Source: Mucilaginibacter auburnensis | GTDB lineage: Bacteria; Bacteroidota; Bacteroidia; Sphingobacteriales; Sphingobacteriaceae | Reading direction: 5' to 3' | Length of the DNA: 64,000 nucleotides | Assembly (NCBI RefSeq): GCF_002797815.1 | Contig: NZ_PGFJ01000002.1 | Coordinates: 1,488,001 to 1,552,000, forward strand | Shown here: positions 1 to 8,537 of the stretch, piece after piece | Numbering within the stretch: position 1 is the first letter of the stretch | Layout: each line of letters opens with the position of its first letter | The notes under the pieces: model-generated | Told to the model about the DNA's origin: nothing | Seen by the model: only the letters and a program-made list of their open reading frames with translations | Database searches by the model: none | Position numbers and translations under genes: made by a program

Positions 1-2715
1 GAGACCGGAACGGGCAAAACGTTCACGTTCATAAAAACCATTTTTGAGCTAAGTAAGACCTTTGGATATAAAAAATTCATCATTCTTATCCCAACAGTTC
101 CTATCCGAGAGGGAACCCGCACAAATTTAGAGGACACTAAAAGCTACTTTAAAAGTTACTACGCCAACGAGAAAGAAAAGGAAATTGAAACCTTTGTTTA
201 TGAAGGAGGAAACGTTTCAGCTATAAAGCAATTTATTTCCACGGCTCATTTGTCGGTTTTAGTGATGACGCCCAGCTCGTTTAACAGCAAGGACAACATA
301 CTAAATCGCCCGTTAGGAAACGATATAAATCAGCCTGAACTATATGTAAATAATCAGGACCCACCAAAATCCTATCTGGAATGCTTAAAGCGCTTAAACC
401 CGATTGTGATAATGGACGAGCCTCACCGTTTTGAAGGTAATGCTTTTAAAACCTATTTTGATGGATTTAACAATTACTACTTACGTTTCGGTGCTACTTT
501 CCCTAAGAAAAAGGACAGCTTACCTTTATCAAACGTAGCCTATGTAATGGACAGCATTTCCTCTTTCAGGCAAAGTCTGGTAAAGAAAATTGTTGTATAT
601 ACTCAAGATGTTGTTGAAAGTACAGATACATTAATAGCTATTGATAATAAAAAAGCAATTGTAAGCACACTTATAAATGGAATTGTAGTAAAACGGATTT
701 TAGGCGTTGGCGAAAAATTTAACAATAAAAGCATAAAAAAAATAAATAAGGATACCATTGTTTTAGCCGACGACACAATTGAAAAAGTAGACTACTCATT
801 GTCTGACCAATCATTGGGGGCAATGATCAAAGAAACTATTAAAATACACTTTGAAAAAGAACAAACCTTGTATGAGCAAGGGATAAAAGCCCTCACTTTG
901 TTTTTTATGGAAAGCGACACAAGTTTGTTTCGCGGAGACAATCCTAAAGTAAAAACAATATTTGAAGAAGAGTATTTAAAACAATACAATGGGGTTTTAA
1001 GTGAACTTGACCAAACGACTGATTATTATAGGTATCTACTGAAAGACTTTAACAGCGATAACGAGTTGCAGGTTCATAAAGGCTACTTCTCAGGTGACAA
1101 AGGAAATGCCGACGAAAAAATAAAAGAGGGTGTTGACGAAATTCTGAAAGATAAAAAGAAACTGCTTTCATTTGATAGTCCTACCCGTTTCATTTTCTCT
1201 ATATGGGCATTACAGGAGGGATGGGATAATCCTAATGTATTCACCATTTGCAAGTTATCAAATCAAGGCAGCGAAATTTCTAAGTTGCAGCAAATAGGCC
1301 GCGGCCTACGCATTAGTGTAAATCAACAATTACAACGTAACACACTAAAAAACCTGAATGATGATCAGGAAAAGTTTTGGAAAATAAACAACCTGGATGT
1401 TCTGGTTTCAAGTAAAGAGCAGGGCTTTGTAGAAGCTATTCAAAATGAGATTTTAAGTAACTCCTTTTTGGTTGCCAATACATTTACAGAGCAGGAACTG
1501 GTTAAAGCGCTACAGGAAAAATGGGGCTTTGATGATGACACAGCGGTTATGCTGGTTGATGATGTACTGAAAGAAAATAAAATGATTATTAGGAAAGCAA
1601 TAGTTGACGGACAACGGATTTACGAAAAATCTCCCGACTTTGCTGCCATACTTAAACAACAAAACTTACCCCCTGAACAAGTCAAACCACTGGAGGGCCT
1701 GTTTGCAACCGACGCTAATACCTACGTTCAAAAAGGCGAGAAAAAGAAAGATAAAAAGAAGATTTTTATCAAGGCTACGCATTTGCAAGAGTTTCAAAAC
1801 CTTTGGAATACCATTAACAAAAATGCTTTTTATATTCTGGACAGTTTAAATGATGAGAGTGAAAAACAACTCATTAAAAACATAAAAACAGATATTGAGG
1901 CGTTAAATATTGAAGAAATTTTATTACAAACGGTACGTGCTGAGTTAAGCGCAGATAAAATTGGCCAACAAGGTGCTATAACAGAGAAACTGATTGACAC
2001 GGCTACCTACAAAAATAAAGTTGATTATCTGGCATTAGTGCGCACCTTGGCTAACAATACTAAAACACCGCTGTCATTTATAGTTAATGTGTTTAATGCT
2101 TTGAGCACTGATTTTAAAAGCAAAATGCTTCTAAACAATCCGGAGCAAGCCCAGCGGGAAATTTCTCAAATAATTAATAACAACTTACTCAAAATGCTCA
2201 AGGCTAACATTAGGTATGATGGCATTAACGCGACAGCATTACCTAATGTATTCAAAACCGAAAGCGGAAAAACGTACTTAGATACCGGAAGCGTTGGTAA
2301 ATTTCAAAAGGATATTGTAAACGATTTTTCGTTAAAAACAAAGTGGGTTTTTGAAGATGTGATTGAGTACGACAGCGACTTTGAATTAGAAATTGTAGAG
2401 CAAGACCCCGACATGGACAGTATTGAAATTTTCGGTAAGCTGCCTCGCCTAAAAATTAAAACCCCTTTGGGCGACTACAATCCCGACTTCTGCTATGCCA
2501 TTAAAGGAGCTGAAGGTAATAAAGTATTTTTAGTGGTAGAGGCTAAAGGATACAAAACATCAACAGATATACCTCCTAATGAGAAAGGAAAAATTGATTT
2601 TGCTAAAAAATACTTTGATGCGCTTAGTGAGCATTACAAAGATCAAAATATTAAAATATCATACAAAGAACGTATCAATAGAACACAATTAGCGACATTG
2701 ATAAACAAGGCGTAA
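1..2715 (+). CDS. res: Type III restriction enzyme, Res (helicase-nuclease) subunit, 5'-truncated
   Basis: The reading frame is open from the first base, so the start lies outside the window; 904 residues are visible. The first visible residues are a Walker A motif (ETGTGKT). Further SF2 helicase motifs follow: a DEPH box near visible residue 139, a GWDNPNVF motif and QQIGRGLRI (motif VI). The C-terminus has a PD-(D/E)xK nuclease signature: P828-D829, then E847-A-K849. Known role: the Res subunit hydrolyses ATP, travels along DNA and cleaves when bound with Mod. The gene ends 2 bp before mod, so the two are almost surely co-transcribed. Type III operons usually run mod then res; here the order is reversed. 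The region is visibly more AT-rich than the genes after 5.4 kb, which fits acquisition by transfer. A TTG at 250 could be mistaken for a start but lies inside the helicase domain. Confidence 0.93.
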   Translation, partial: ETGTGKTFTFIKTIFELSKTFGYKKFIILIPTVPIREGTRTNLEDTKSYFKSYYANEKEKEIETFVYEGGNVSAIKQFISTAHLSVLVMTPSSFNSKDNILNRPLGNDINQPELYVNNQDPPKSYLECLKRLNPIVIMDEPHRFEGNAFKTYFDGFNNYYLRFGATFPKKKDSLPLSNVAYVMDSISSFRQSLVKKIVVYTQDVVESTDTLIAIDNKKAIVSTLINGIVVKRILGVGEKFNNKSIKKINKDTIVLADDTIEKVDYSLSDQSLGAMIKETIKIHFEKEQTLYEQGIKALTLFFMESDTSLFRGDNPKVKTIFEEEYLKQYNGVLSELDQTTDYYRYLLKDFNSDNELQVHKGYFSGDKGNADEKIKEGVDEILKDKKKLLSFDSPTRFIFSIWALQEGWDNPNVFTICKLSNQGSEISKLQQIGRGLRISVNQQLQRNTLKNLNDDQEKFWKINNLDVLVSSKEQGFVEAIQNEILSNSFLVANTFTEQELVKALQEKWGFDDDTAVMLVDDVLKENKMIIRKAIVDGQRIYEKSPDFAAILKQQNLPPEQVKPLEGLFATDANTYVQKGEKKKDKKKIFIKATHLQEFQNLWNTINKNAFYILDSLNDESEKQLIKNIKTDIEALNIEEILLQTVRAELSADKIGQQGAITEKLIDTATYKNKVDYLALVRTLANNTKTPLSFIVNVFNALSTDFKSKMLLNNPEQAQREISQIINNNLLKMLKANIRYDGINATALPNVFKTESGKTYLDTGSVGKFQKDIVNDFSLKTKWVFEDVIEYDSDFELEIVEQDPDMDSIEIFGKLPRLKIKTPLGDYNPDFCYAIKGAEGNKVFLVVEAKGYKTSTDIPPNEKGKIDFAKKYFDALSEHYKDQNIKISYKERINRTQLATLINKA

Positions 2716-2717
2716 AA

Positions 2718-4619
2718 ATGGCATCACAGGAATTTATACAGGCAGGCTTTAACGTTGTTGGAACAGAAAACAGCGAGAACAAACTATTAAGCTTTTTGAA
2801 AGAGAATTACCCTAATGTAATACGCGATACCGAAATAAACCTTGAGGAACTAAAGGCTGTTTTAGGATTGCCCGTTGACGAAAAAGTAAACGGATACGGT
2901 TTGAACTTTGTGGGAAGAAACTTTGCAAGGGCCAAATATGCAAAAAAAACAGAAAAAGAACTACGCCTGAATACCGCGTTAAGCAAGCATATAGACACCA
3001 CCCAAAACCTCGTGCTTAAAGGCGACAATTTAGATAGCCTAAAAATTTTAAAGAATTACTACAGCGGACAAATTAAGTGCATTTACATAGACCCGCCATA
3101 TAATACTACAAAAGACGAGTTTGTCTACCCCGACAAATTTGACAAGGAAGAAGCGGAAGTACTGGGTTTGACTACTTTGAGTGAAAACGATTTTGACCGG
3201 ATGGATTTTAGCTTTAAAACTAAAAAAAGCCATAATGGTTGGTTAGCATTTCTATATCCACGTCTGTTGTTAGCAAGAGACTTATTGAGCCCTGACGGCG
3301 CGATATTTATAAGCATTGATGACAATGAACAAGCGAATTTGAAACTACTTTGTGACGATGTTTTTGGGGAGGAAAATTTTGTCGAAATATTTTCATGGAC
3401 TAAGACAGCAACTCCGCCGGGCCTATCAAATAAATCAAGAAAAACCAACGAGTACATACTATGTTATGAAAAAAACAAAAACAATTATAAATATTTTGGC
3501 GAGGAACTCGACGGTGGCGATCAACCTTTATTGAATGACGGGAACGGTATCGGCAAGTTGGTTATTCCTAAAGAAAAAATTAAATTCAATTGGGCGGATG
3601 GTATTTATGAGGCAGGAACATATCACAGAATTCAATTATTAGAGCCGATAAAAATTGAAAAAGGGATACCTAACAAAGATATTTCGGTACAAGGTAGATT
3701 CAAGTGGCAGCAAACTTTTCTTAATAATGAGGTAGTTAAGGGAACAACATTCATTGTAAAATCCAAAAAATTCTCAATTAGATTTCAAAGATTCGAAGAC
3801 GAGAGTTATAAAACACCTACTAACTTCTTAAGAGATAGAATAACTAGTCCACAATTGGATAAAGAAAATGGGAACGTTGATACTAATGAAACTGCATCAA
3901 GTCAACTTGAAGAACTATTCGGCAGTAAAGTGTTTGATTTTTCCAAACCGATATCACTAATAAAGTATTTAGTTAATTTTCTCGTGAAAGACGAAGAAAT
4001 AATACTCGACTTCTTTGCAGGTAGCGGTACAACCGGGCACGCCGTCATGGATTTGAACAAAGATGGTGGTAATAGAAAATTCATACTCTGCCAAATTGAT
4101 GAACCCATAAAAGCAGATAAATCAGCTTACAAGTTTTGTGTCGAAAATAATTTGCCACCAGTAATATCAAGCATTACCGTAGAACGTTTAAAACGAGCGG
4201 GTGAGAAGATTGCACAAGACATTGAAGTTGAAAATACTAAGAGTGGCATATTTGATGAAGACAAAAAACAAATACCCGATATCGGCTTTAAGGTGTTTGA
4301 TAGTATAGACGCGCCGCAACTTAAAATTGACGATAATGCACAAATTTCAATCAATTTAAATGGTATTGATGCGTTAAGCCGTATTTACAACATGATTTTC
4401 ACGCTTGGTTTAGACGAGCCTACACAAGTGCCCGAAGTTGTAGTAGAAGATCACATCTACAAAATTGGCACCCATTATTACATTACCAACAGCGAAAAAA
4501 TCAGTACGGATGATTTTGCATCAGCTATTAAAAACGGCAAGGTATTTATTGACGGCTGGACAGCCAGCCTCAACGGCACTTTACAGAACTATAAAGAAGA
4601 CGTAAAAATTGTTTTTTAA
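2718..4619 (+). CDS. mod: Type III DNA methyltransferase, Mod subunit (beta class)
   Basis: A 633-aa site-specific adenine methyltransferase that both modifies DNA and supplies target recognition for the Type III complex. The catalytic motif IV, DPPY, is at residues 125-128 and the AdoMet-binding FxGxG motif (FFAGSGTTG) starts near residue 432. Motif IV before motif I is the beta-class order typical of Mod proteins. The stretch of about 270 residues between them is AT-rich and should hold the target recognition domain. The C-terminal 150 residues resemble the Mod tail. Start ATG follows the res stop by 2 bp. No simple-sequence repeat tract was seen in the gene, so phase variation of this mod is not suggested. 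The module looks intact apart from the window edge. Confidence 0.93.
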   Translation: MASQEFIQAGFNVVGTENSENKLLSFLKENYPNVIRDTEINLEELKAVLGLPVDEKVNGYGLNFVGRNFARAKYAKKTEKELRLNTALSKHIDTTQNLVLKGDNLDSLKILKNYYSGQIKCIYIDPPYNTTKDEFVYPDKFDKEEAEVLGLTTLSENDFDRMDFSFKTKKSHNGWLAFLYPRLLLARDLLSPDGAIFISIDDNEQANLKLLCDDVFGEENFVEIFSWTKTATPPGLSNKSRKTNEYILCYEKNKNNYKYFGEELDGGDQPLLNDGNGIGKLVIPKEKIKFNWADGIYEAGTYHRIQLLEPIKIEKGIPNKDISVQGRFKWQQTFLNNEVVKGTTFIVKSKKFSIRFQRFEDESYKTPTNFLRDRITSPQLDKENGNVDTNETASSQLEELFGSKVFDFSKPISLIKYLVNFLVKDEEIILDFFAGSGTTGHAVMDLNKDGGNRKFILCQIDEPIKADKSAYKFCVENNLPPVISSITVERLKRAGEKIAQDIEVENTKSGIFDEDKKQIPDIGFKVFDSIDAPQLKIDDNAQISINLNGIDALSRIYNMIFTLGLDEPTQVPEVVVEDHIYKIGTHYYITNSEKISTDDFASAIKNGKVFIDGWTASLNGTLQNYKEDVKIVF

Positions 4620-4647
4620 CTCAGTTAGCAGCAAAGCTTCGGGCGAA

Positions 4648-4765
4648 AAACAAATGCGCAGGTGGGATAGTGCGGTAGGAAGGCATCAGTAACGTCGCGG
4701 TTGCAGGTTAGGCCGCTGCAAAGTTTAGTCCGCCGCGGCGGGACGTAGCCGTGGCGCATTTGTTT
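4648..4765. repeat. Inverted repeat, 12-bp perfect arms
   Basis: AAACAAATGCGC (4648-4659) is repeated in inverse orientation as GCGCATTTGTTT (4754-4765). Between the arms lies the GC palindrome CCGCCGCGGCGG near 4730. No open reading frame of useful length is present inside. Confidence 0.6.
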
Positions 4766-4807
4766 GCAGGGTAAAGGCACTGTGCGGCAGAGAAGCCTTG
4801 CTACCGA

Positions 4808-4949
4808 CTTGATCTTTTGTTACTTTTCTATCAAGAGAAAAGTAAGATAACGTTGTTGCAAGGGCGGACTATTTGTCGCTTCATTACCGCTCATAGCCGC
4901 GGCGGCCTAGTCACTTTTTCCTTGATGAAAAAGTAACCAAAAAATCAAG
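4808..4949. repeat. Paired hairpins forming a larger inverted repeat
   Basis: Two hairpins, each with an A/T-rich stem (ACTTTTCT/AGAAAAGT at about 4821-4842, CTTTTTC/GAAAAAG at about 4914-4932), have loops that are reverse complements of each other (ATCAAG and CTTGAT). The flanking bases extend this to two imperfect ~38-bp arms (4808-4845 and 4912-4949) in inverse orientation. From memory, elements with the core CTTGAT..AAAAAGTAAC..AAAAATCAAG are widespread between genes in Sphingobacteriales-type genomes. Confidence 0.6.
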
Positions 4950-5002
4950 CCGAAAAAATCCTTCCCCGCACAAGTCCTTTACGCATGGCCCGGTTTTTCG
5001 GC
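4949..5002. repeat. Inverted repeat GCCGAAAAA / TTTTTCGGC
   Basis: Nine-bp perfect arms at 4949-4957 and 4994-5002, directly abutting the preceding paired-hairpin element. It adds to a composite of inverted repeats rather than marking a gene end. Confidence 0.5.
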
Positions 5003-5080
5003 AGGCCTTACCCACTTTTGGAGTTGCACATTTCCGTTTTCAATGGTGTTCCGGTACCCTACCCTGTCAGCGGACCAGAG

Positions 5081-5108
5081 ATTGCCACGCTATCGCTCGC
5101 AATGACAA
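5081..5108. repeat. Half-copy of the GCGTCATTGCGAGG repeat family
   Basis: The sequence GATTGCCACGC...TCGCAATGAC resembles one arm of the inverted-repeat element between dnaK and the GH31 gene (GATTGCTTCG...CTCGCAATGACGC). Only one diverged arm is present here. Confidence 0.45.
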
Positions 5109-5381
5109 TGATCAAATCTTGTTACACAAAAAAGTTCAACCACCCCATTTTTCAATAACTTAAATATCAGCAACTTAATCAATATATCAACTCAAAAACC
5201 CTGACGTAAAAGTTGTTGCACATTGTTACAGACAGATTTATTAAATCACTAAAAAACAACGACTTAACACCTAAACCTGTTACAGGCGTTTCAGCTATTA
5301 CATCTATTTCTGTGTAACAAAACACGGCTCAACCATCCTCAACAAAAATTACATCTCCCCGACTTTTCTGCCTCTCCCAAC

Positions 5382-5415
5382 TTGCAGAATATCTAACACA
5401 TTTTTGTTACATTTG
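5382..5415 (+). promoter_or_regulatory. Bacteroidetes-type promoter for pruA
   Basis: TTG at 5382-5384 and TACATTTG at 5408-5415 match the -33 (TTTG) and -7 (TAnnTTTG) boxes of the Bacteroidetes primary sigma factor, with a 23-bp spacer, at the long end of the usual range. The pruA ATG lies 20 bp after the -7 box, giving a leader of about 15 nt. One of the upstream TGTTACA motifs overlaps the -7 box. Confidence 0.55.
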
Positions 5416-5435
5416 ATTTCCATTAACTGTATATT

Positions 5436-7064
5436 ATGCTCAAAGGCTTTTTCAATGTGCCCACACCGCACAACGAGGAGGTATTGAACTATGCTGCCGG
5501 CAGCAGGGAACGCGCTTTACTACAATCGGCGCTTACCGAGGCTCGCTCGACGCTGATCGATATCCCTATGTATATTGGCGATCAACAAGTACGCACAGGT
5601 ACTAAATTAGAGATTCGCCCTCCACACGACCATCAACACGTTTTAGCAACTTTTTCTGAAGGCGATGCCTCAACAGTTACCGCTGCCATTGATACCGCTT
5701 TAGCTGCCAAGGCCGACTGGGAACGCCTACCATGGGAGCATCGCGCAGCCATCTTCCTGAAAGCCGCCGAATTGCTGGCCGGTCCGTACCGCATGAAAAT
5801 AAACGCTGCCACCATGCTGGGGCAGTCAAAAAACGCTTACCAGGCCGAGATAGACTCTGCTTGTGAGATCATAGACTTTTTGCGCTTCAACGTGCATTAC
5901 ATGACGGAGATCTACCAGCAGCAACCGCCAATATCCCCAAAAGGCATCTGGAACCGCGTGGAACAGCGTCCGTTAGAGGGCTTTGTTTTCGCGCTTACGC
6001 CATTCAACTTTACGGCTATTGCGGGTAACCTGCCAACATCAGCCGCCATGATGGGAAACGTAGTGGTTTGGAAACCGGCTTACACGCAGATCTATGCCGC
6101 TAACGTACTGATGCAGGTGTTTCTGGAAGCAGGCTTGCCGCCGGGTGTTATTAACCTCATTTATGTAGATGGCCCCGTAGCCGGTGATGTAATATTCAGT
6201 CACCCGGAATTTGCAGGTATACACTTTACGGGATCTACCCCTGTGTTTCAAACCATCTGGCAAACCATTGGTAACAACATCCACAAATACAAAAGCTACC
6301 CGCGCATAGTAGGCGAAACCGGTGGTAAAGACTTTGTACTGGCCCACGCCAGCGCCAATGCCGAAGTAGTGAGTACTGCTTTGGTTCGTGGCGCGTTTGA
6401 GTACCAGGGACAAAAATGTTCTGCTGCATCGCGGGCTTATATCCCTGCGTCGCTTTGGCCACAGGTTAAAGAATTGATGCAGCGCGATCTGGCTACCATC
6501 AAAATGGGTCCGGTGGAAGACTTTGGCAATTTTGTGAATGCCGTTATCACCGAAGCTTCATTTGACAAACTGGCAAAATACATTGACAATGCCAAAGCCG
6601 ACAGCGGTGTAGAAATAGTAGCAGGTGGCGGTTACGACAAAACCAAGGGCTGGTTTATTGAGCCAACCGTGTTAAAAGTAACCGACCCATATTACGTAAC
6701 CATGTGTACCGAACTATTCGGGCCGGTACTAACAGTTTACGTTTACGAAGACGACAAATTTGACGAGACATTAGAGGTGGTAGACAAAACCTCTGTTTAT
6801 GCACTAACCGGAAGTATTATTTCGCAAGACAGGTATGCTATTGATAAGGCTACCTACGCGTTACGCAATGCGGCCGGCAACTTTTACATAAACGACAAAC
6901 CAACCGGGGCAGTTGTTGGGCAGCAGCCGTTCGGCGGCGCCCGCGGCTCCGGGACTAATGACAAAGCAGGCAGCATGATCAACCTGCTGCGCTGGGTATC
7001 GCCAAGAACAATTAAGGAAACTTTTGATCCGCCAAAGGATTACAGGTATCCTTTCCTGGGATAG
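5436..7064 (+). CDS. pruA: L-glutamate gamma-semialdehyde dehydrogenase (P5C dehydrogenase)
   Basis: A 542-aa NAD-dependent aldehyde dehydrogenase that oxidises glutamate semialdehyde (from proline breakdown) to glutamate in the cytoplasm. The catalytic cysteine is C328 in GQKCSAASR and the general base is E294 in VGETGGKDF, both in the usual aldehyde dehydrogenase spacing. The length and the start (LKGFFNVPTPHNEEV) match the stand-alone P5CDH type found in eukaryotes and Bacteroidetes rather than the bifunctional PutA. No proline dehydrogenase gene lies beside it in this window. The gene has its own promoter and is followed by a 17-bp stem-loop. Five TGTTACA-like motifs upstream may be operator sites. 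Confidence 0.93.
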   Translation: MLKGFFNVPTPHNEEVLNYAAGSRERALLQSALTEARSTLIDIPMYIGDQQVRTGTKLEIRPPHDHQHVLATFSEGDASTVTAAIDTALAAKADWERLPWEHRAAIFLKAAELLAGPYRMKINAATMLGQSKNAYQAEIDSACEIIDFLRFNVHYMTEIYQQQPPISPKGIWNRVEQRPLEGFVFALTPFNFTAIAGNLPTSAAMMGNVVVWKPAYTQIYAANVLMQVFLEAGLPPGVINLIYVDGPVAGDVIFSHPEFAGIHFTGSTPVFQTIWQTIGNNIHKYKSYPRIVGETGGKDFVLAHASANAEVVSTALVRGAFEYQGQKCSAASRAYIPASLWPQVKELMQRDLATIKMGPVEDFGNFVNAVITEASFDKLAKYIDNAKADSGVEIVAGGGYDKTKGWFIEPTVLKVTDPYYVTMCTELFGPVLTVYVYEDDKFDETLEVVDKTSVYALTGSIISQDRYAIDKATYALRNAAGNFYINDKPTGAVVGQQPFGGARGSGTNDKAGSMINLLRWVSPRTIKETFDPPKDYRYPFLG

Positions 7065-7078
7065 ATTGATGGTTCATG

Positions 7079-7118
7079 GATCATAGTTCATAGTATTAAT
7101 TTACTATGAACTATGATC
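7079..7118. repeat. 17-bp perfect stem-loop from 7-bp-periodic repeats
   Basis: Arms at 7079-7095 and 7102-7118 are exact reverse complements with a 6-nt TTAATT loop. The arms and their flanks are themselves built of near-identical 7-mers (TGGTTCA, TGGATCA, TAGTTCA; then AACTATG, ATCTATC, AACTATG). It lies between the convergent pruA and carbonic anhydrase genes and may end both transcripts, although no T-run follows. Confidence 0.7.
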
Positions 7119-7133
7119 TATCAACTATGAACT

Positions 7134-7790
7134 CTATTGAAACCGGAACACCTCGTCCAGATTCTGATTATTGCGGGTGCTTACGCCCATATCTTTAATC
7201 TTACCGGTTTCAATGCTGTAAACCCAGCCATGTACAGATAAGTCCTGACCTGAGGCCCATGCGTTTTGAACGATGGTTGTTTTACAAAGATTATATACGT
7301 TCTCAATAACGTTCAACTCAACCAGGCGATTGGTGCGGTCGGTTTCGTCTTCAATGCGCTCTAATTGATCATGGTGCAGGCGGTAAACATCTTTAATGTG
7401 GCGCAGCCAGTTGTCAATCAAGCCGAACTCCTTGTTAGTCATTGCTGCTATAACACCACCACAACCATAATGTCCGGTCACAATTACGTGTCTTACCTTT
7501 AATACGTTAACGGCATAGTCTAATACACTCAGCATGTTCATATCTGTATGAATAACCATGTTGGCTATGTTACGGTGAACAAATATCTCACCCGGCTGGG
7601 TATTGGTGATCTGGTTAGCCGGAACACGGCTATCAGCGCAACCTATCCATAAAACCGGCGGCTTTTGTCCGTTGGCCAGTTTTTCAAAGTATTCCGGATC
7701 TTGCTCCAGGGCCTTTGCAATAAACTTTTCGTTACCGGCTAAAAGGCTCTCGTAAGTAATGTGACTGGTGTCGTGTATATGCTCAGACAT
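7134..7790 (-). CDS. Beta-class carbonic anhydrase
   Basis: A 218-aa zinc enzyme for reversible hydration of CO2 to bicarbonate. Zinc ligands C51 (in CADSR, with D53/R55 dyad), H107 and C110 (in GHYGCGG) are all present in the beta-CA pattern. It is a single gene, convergent with pruA and read in the same direction as the next, unrelated gene. A close paralogue sits beside the SulP transporter near 21 kb; the two share most of the sequence from LWIGCADSRVPAN onward, so they are probably a duplicated pair with different roles (this one perhaps general cytoplasmic supply of bicarbonate). Confidence 0.93.
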   Translation of the reverse strand: MSEHIHDTSHITYESLLAGNEKFIAKALEQDPEYFEKLANGQKPPVLWIGCADSRVPANQITNTQPGEIFVHRNIANMVIHTDMNMLSVLDYAVNVLKVRHVIVTGHYGCGGVIAAMTNKEFGLIDNWLRHIKDVYRLHHDQLERIEDETDRTNRLVELNVIENVYNLCKTTIVQNAWASGQDLSVHGWVYSIETGKIKDMGVSTRNNQNLDEVFRFQ

Positions 7791-7859
7791 AAATGTTGTT
7801 TATTAATGTTTGCTTTTAACAGTTTTTATGGGGTTTTGTTGGGAGTAAAGGTATTGTTT

Positions 7860-8354
7860 TCAAAACATAATCACTGGCACAACAGTTTTCAACTTACGCC
7901 ATTTACCTTTAGCCGTTTTAATAAAAATGTCAATACTCTCTTCGCCGCAAGCCTCTCCGCACCAGATGCTCCAACTTATAAAAACCATTTTTCTATCGGA
8001 TGTAAATGCAGGCATTGACAAGAAATTAATATAGTTCTCTACTTGTTGCTTTTTGGTATCTACAAAAAGTCGTGTCTTTAAAGTAGTGGAATCCACCAAA
8101 AGTTGCCTGCCATTTATTGTTTGCTTGAGTAAAAAACTCCTTTCATTTTTGGTAAATTGTGTAAGTAAGGGAATATTTGTTAAATCAACATGGAAGGGTG
8201 AATTATATTTGATTGAATCTAATGGAACCAGATTTCTGGTTTGAACATACCATTTTAAAAAATCGTTTTGTTCTTTTTTTGTTGGCAACGATTGTGCTCT
8301 AACAATTAAGATAACAAACGTAAATAATATTGAGAACAACACCGTCTTGAGCAT
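7860..8354 (-). CDS. Secreted hypothetical protein
   Basis: A 164-aa protein of unknown function. I place the start at the ATG giving MLKTVLFSILFTFVILIVRAQS, a clear signal peptide; an upstream in-frame ATG at 8390 would add 12 residues before the hydrophobic core and is less likely. The mature part is mixed polar with a conserved-looking region near the C-terminus (VFISWSIWCGEACGEESIDIFIK) holding two cysteines. No family was recognised. It is separated from the carbonic anhydrase by about 70 bp and could be transcribed with it. Confidence 0.65.
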   Translation of the reverse strand: MLKTVLFSILFTFVILIVRAQSLPTKKEQNDFLKWYVQTRNLVPLDSIKYNSPFHVDLTNIPLLTQFTKNERSFLLKQTINGRQLLVDSTTLKTRLFVDTKKQQVENYINFLSMPAFTSDRKMVFISWSIWCGEACGEESIDIFIKTAKGKWRKLKTVVPVIMF

Positions 8355-8420
8355 ATCTAAATATATTAATTTCTGCCAACCTGTCACCATTTTCCAACCA
8401 AATCCTGCCTAAATTATACC

Positions 8421-8448
8421 TTTCACCTTTCACCTTTCACCTTTCACC
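8421..8448. repeat. Four tandem 7-bp repeats (TTTCACC)
   Basis: Four exact consecutive copies of TTTCACC, preceded by a partial unit. It is one of several 7-bp-periodic tracts in the intergenic spaces of this window. It lies upstream of the dnaK promoter and downstream of no gene end, between two divergent genes. Confidence 0.85.
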
Positions 8449-8471
8449 TCAAAAATTATGACAAACCCAGA

Positions 8472-8488
8472 TTGGCACAGCCCTTGTT
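8472..8488 (+). promoter_or_regulatory. Sigma-54-like -24/-12 element upstream of dnaK
   Basis: TTGGCAC-N5-TTGTT matches the RpoN consensus YTGGCAC-N5-TTGCW with one mismatch in the -12 box. Its spacing is correct and it sits about 50 bp before the dnaK ATG, which would give a leader of about 40 nt. No CIRCE element was found. This is inferred from the motif only. Confidence 0.45.
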
Positions 8489-8537
8489 AATACTGCCATG
8501 TTAGGTTTATAATCATAAAACAAGAAATATAATCAAT

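Larger units (their letters stand above)
4620..5435. other. Gene-free, repeat-rich intergenic island
   Basis: An 816 bp stretch with no credible gene. The first 490 bp hold nested inverted repeats, listed separately. The last 310 bp are AT-rich and carry five TGTTACA-type motifs leading into the pruA promoter. It marks the boundary between the AT-rich restriction-modification module and the housekeeping genes. Confidence 0.7.

Noticed and set aside
250..252. TTG at 250 as start of the Res subunit
   Set aside because: The frame is open upstream and encodes the Walker A motif, so the real start is outside the window.
6039..6413. 124-codon minus-strand frame opposite pruA
   Set aside because: Inside a certain aldehyde dehydrogenase; no motif or start signal.
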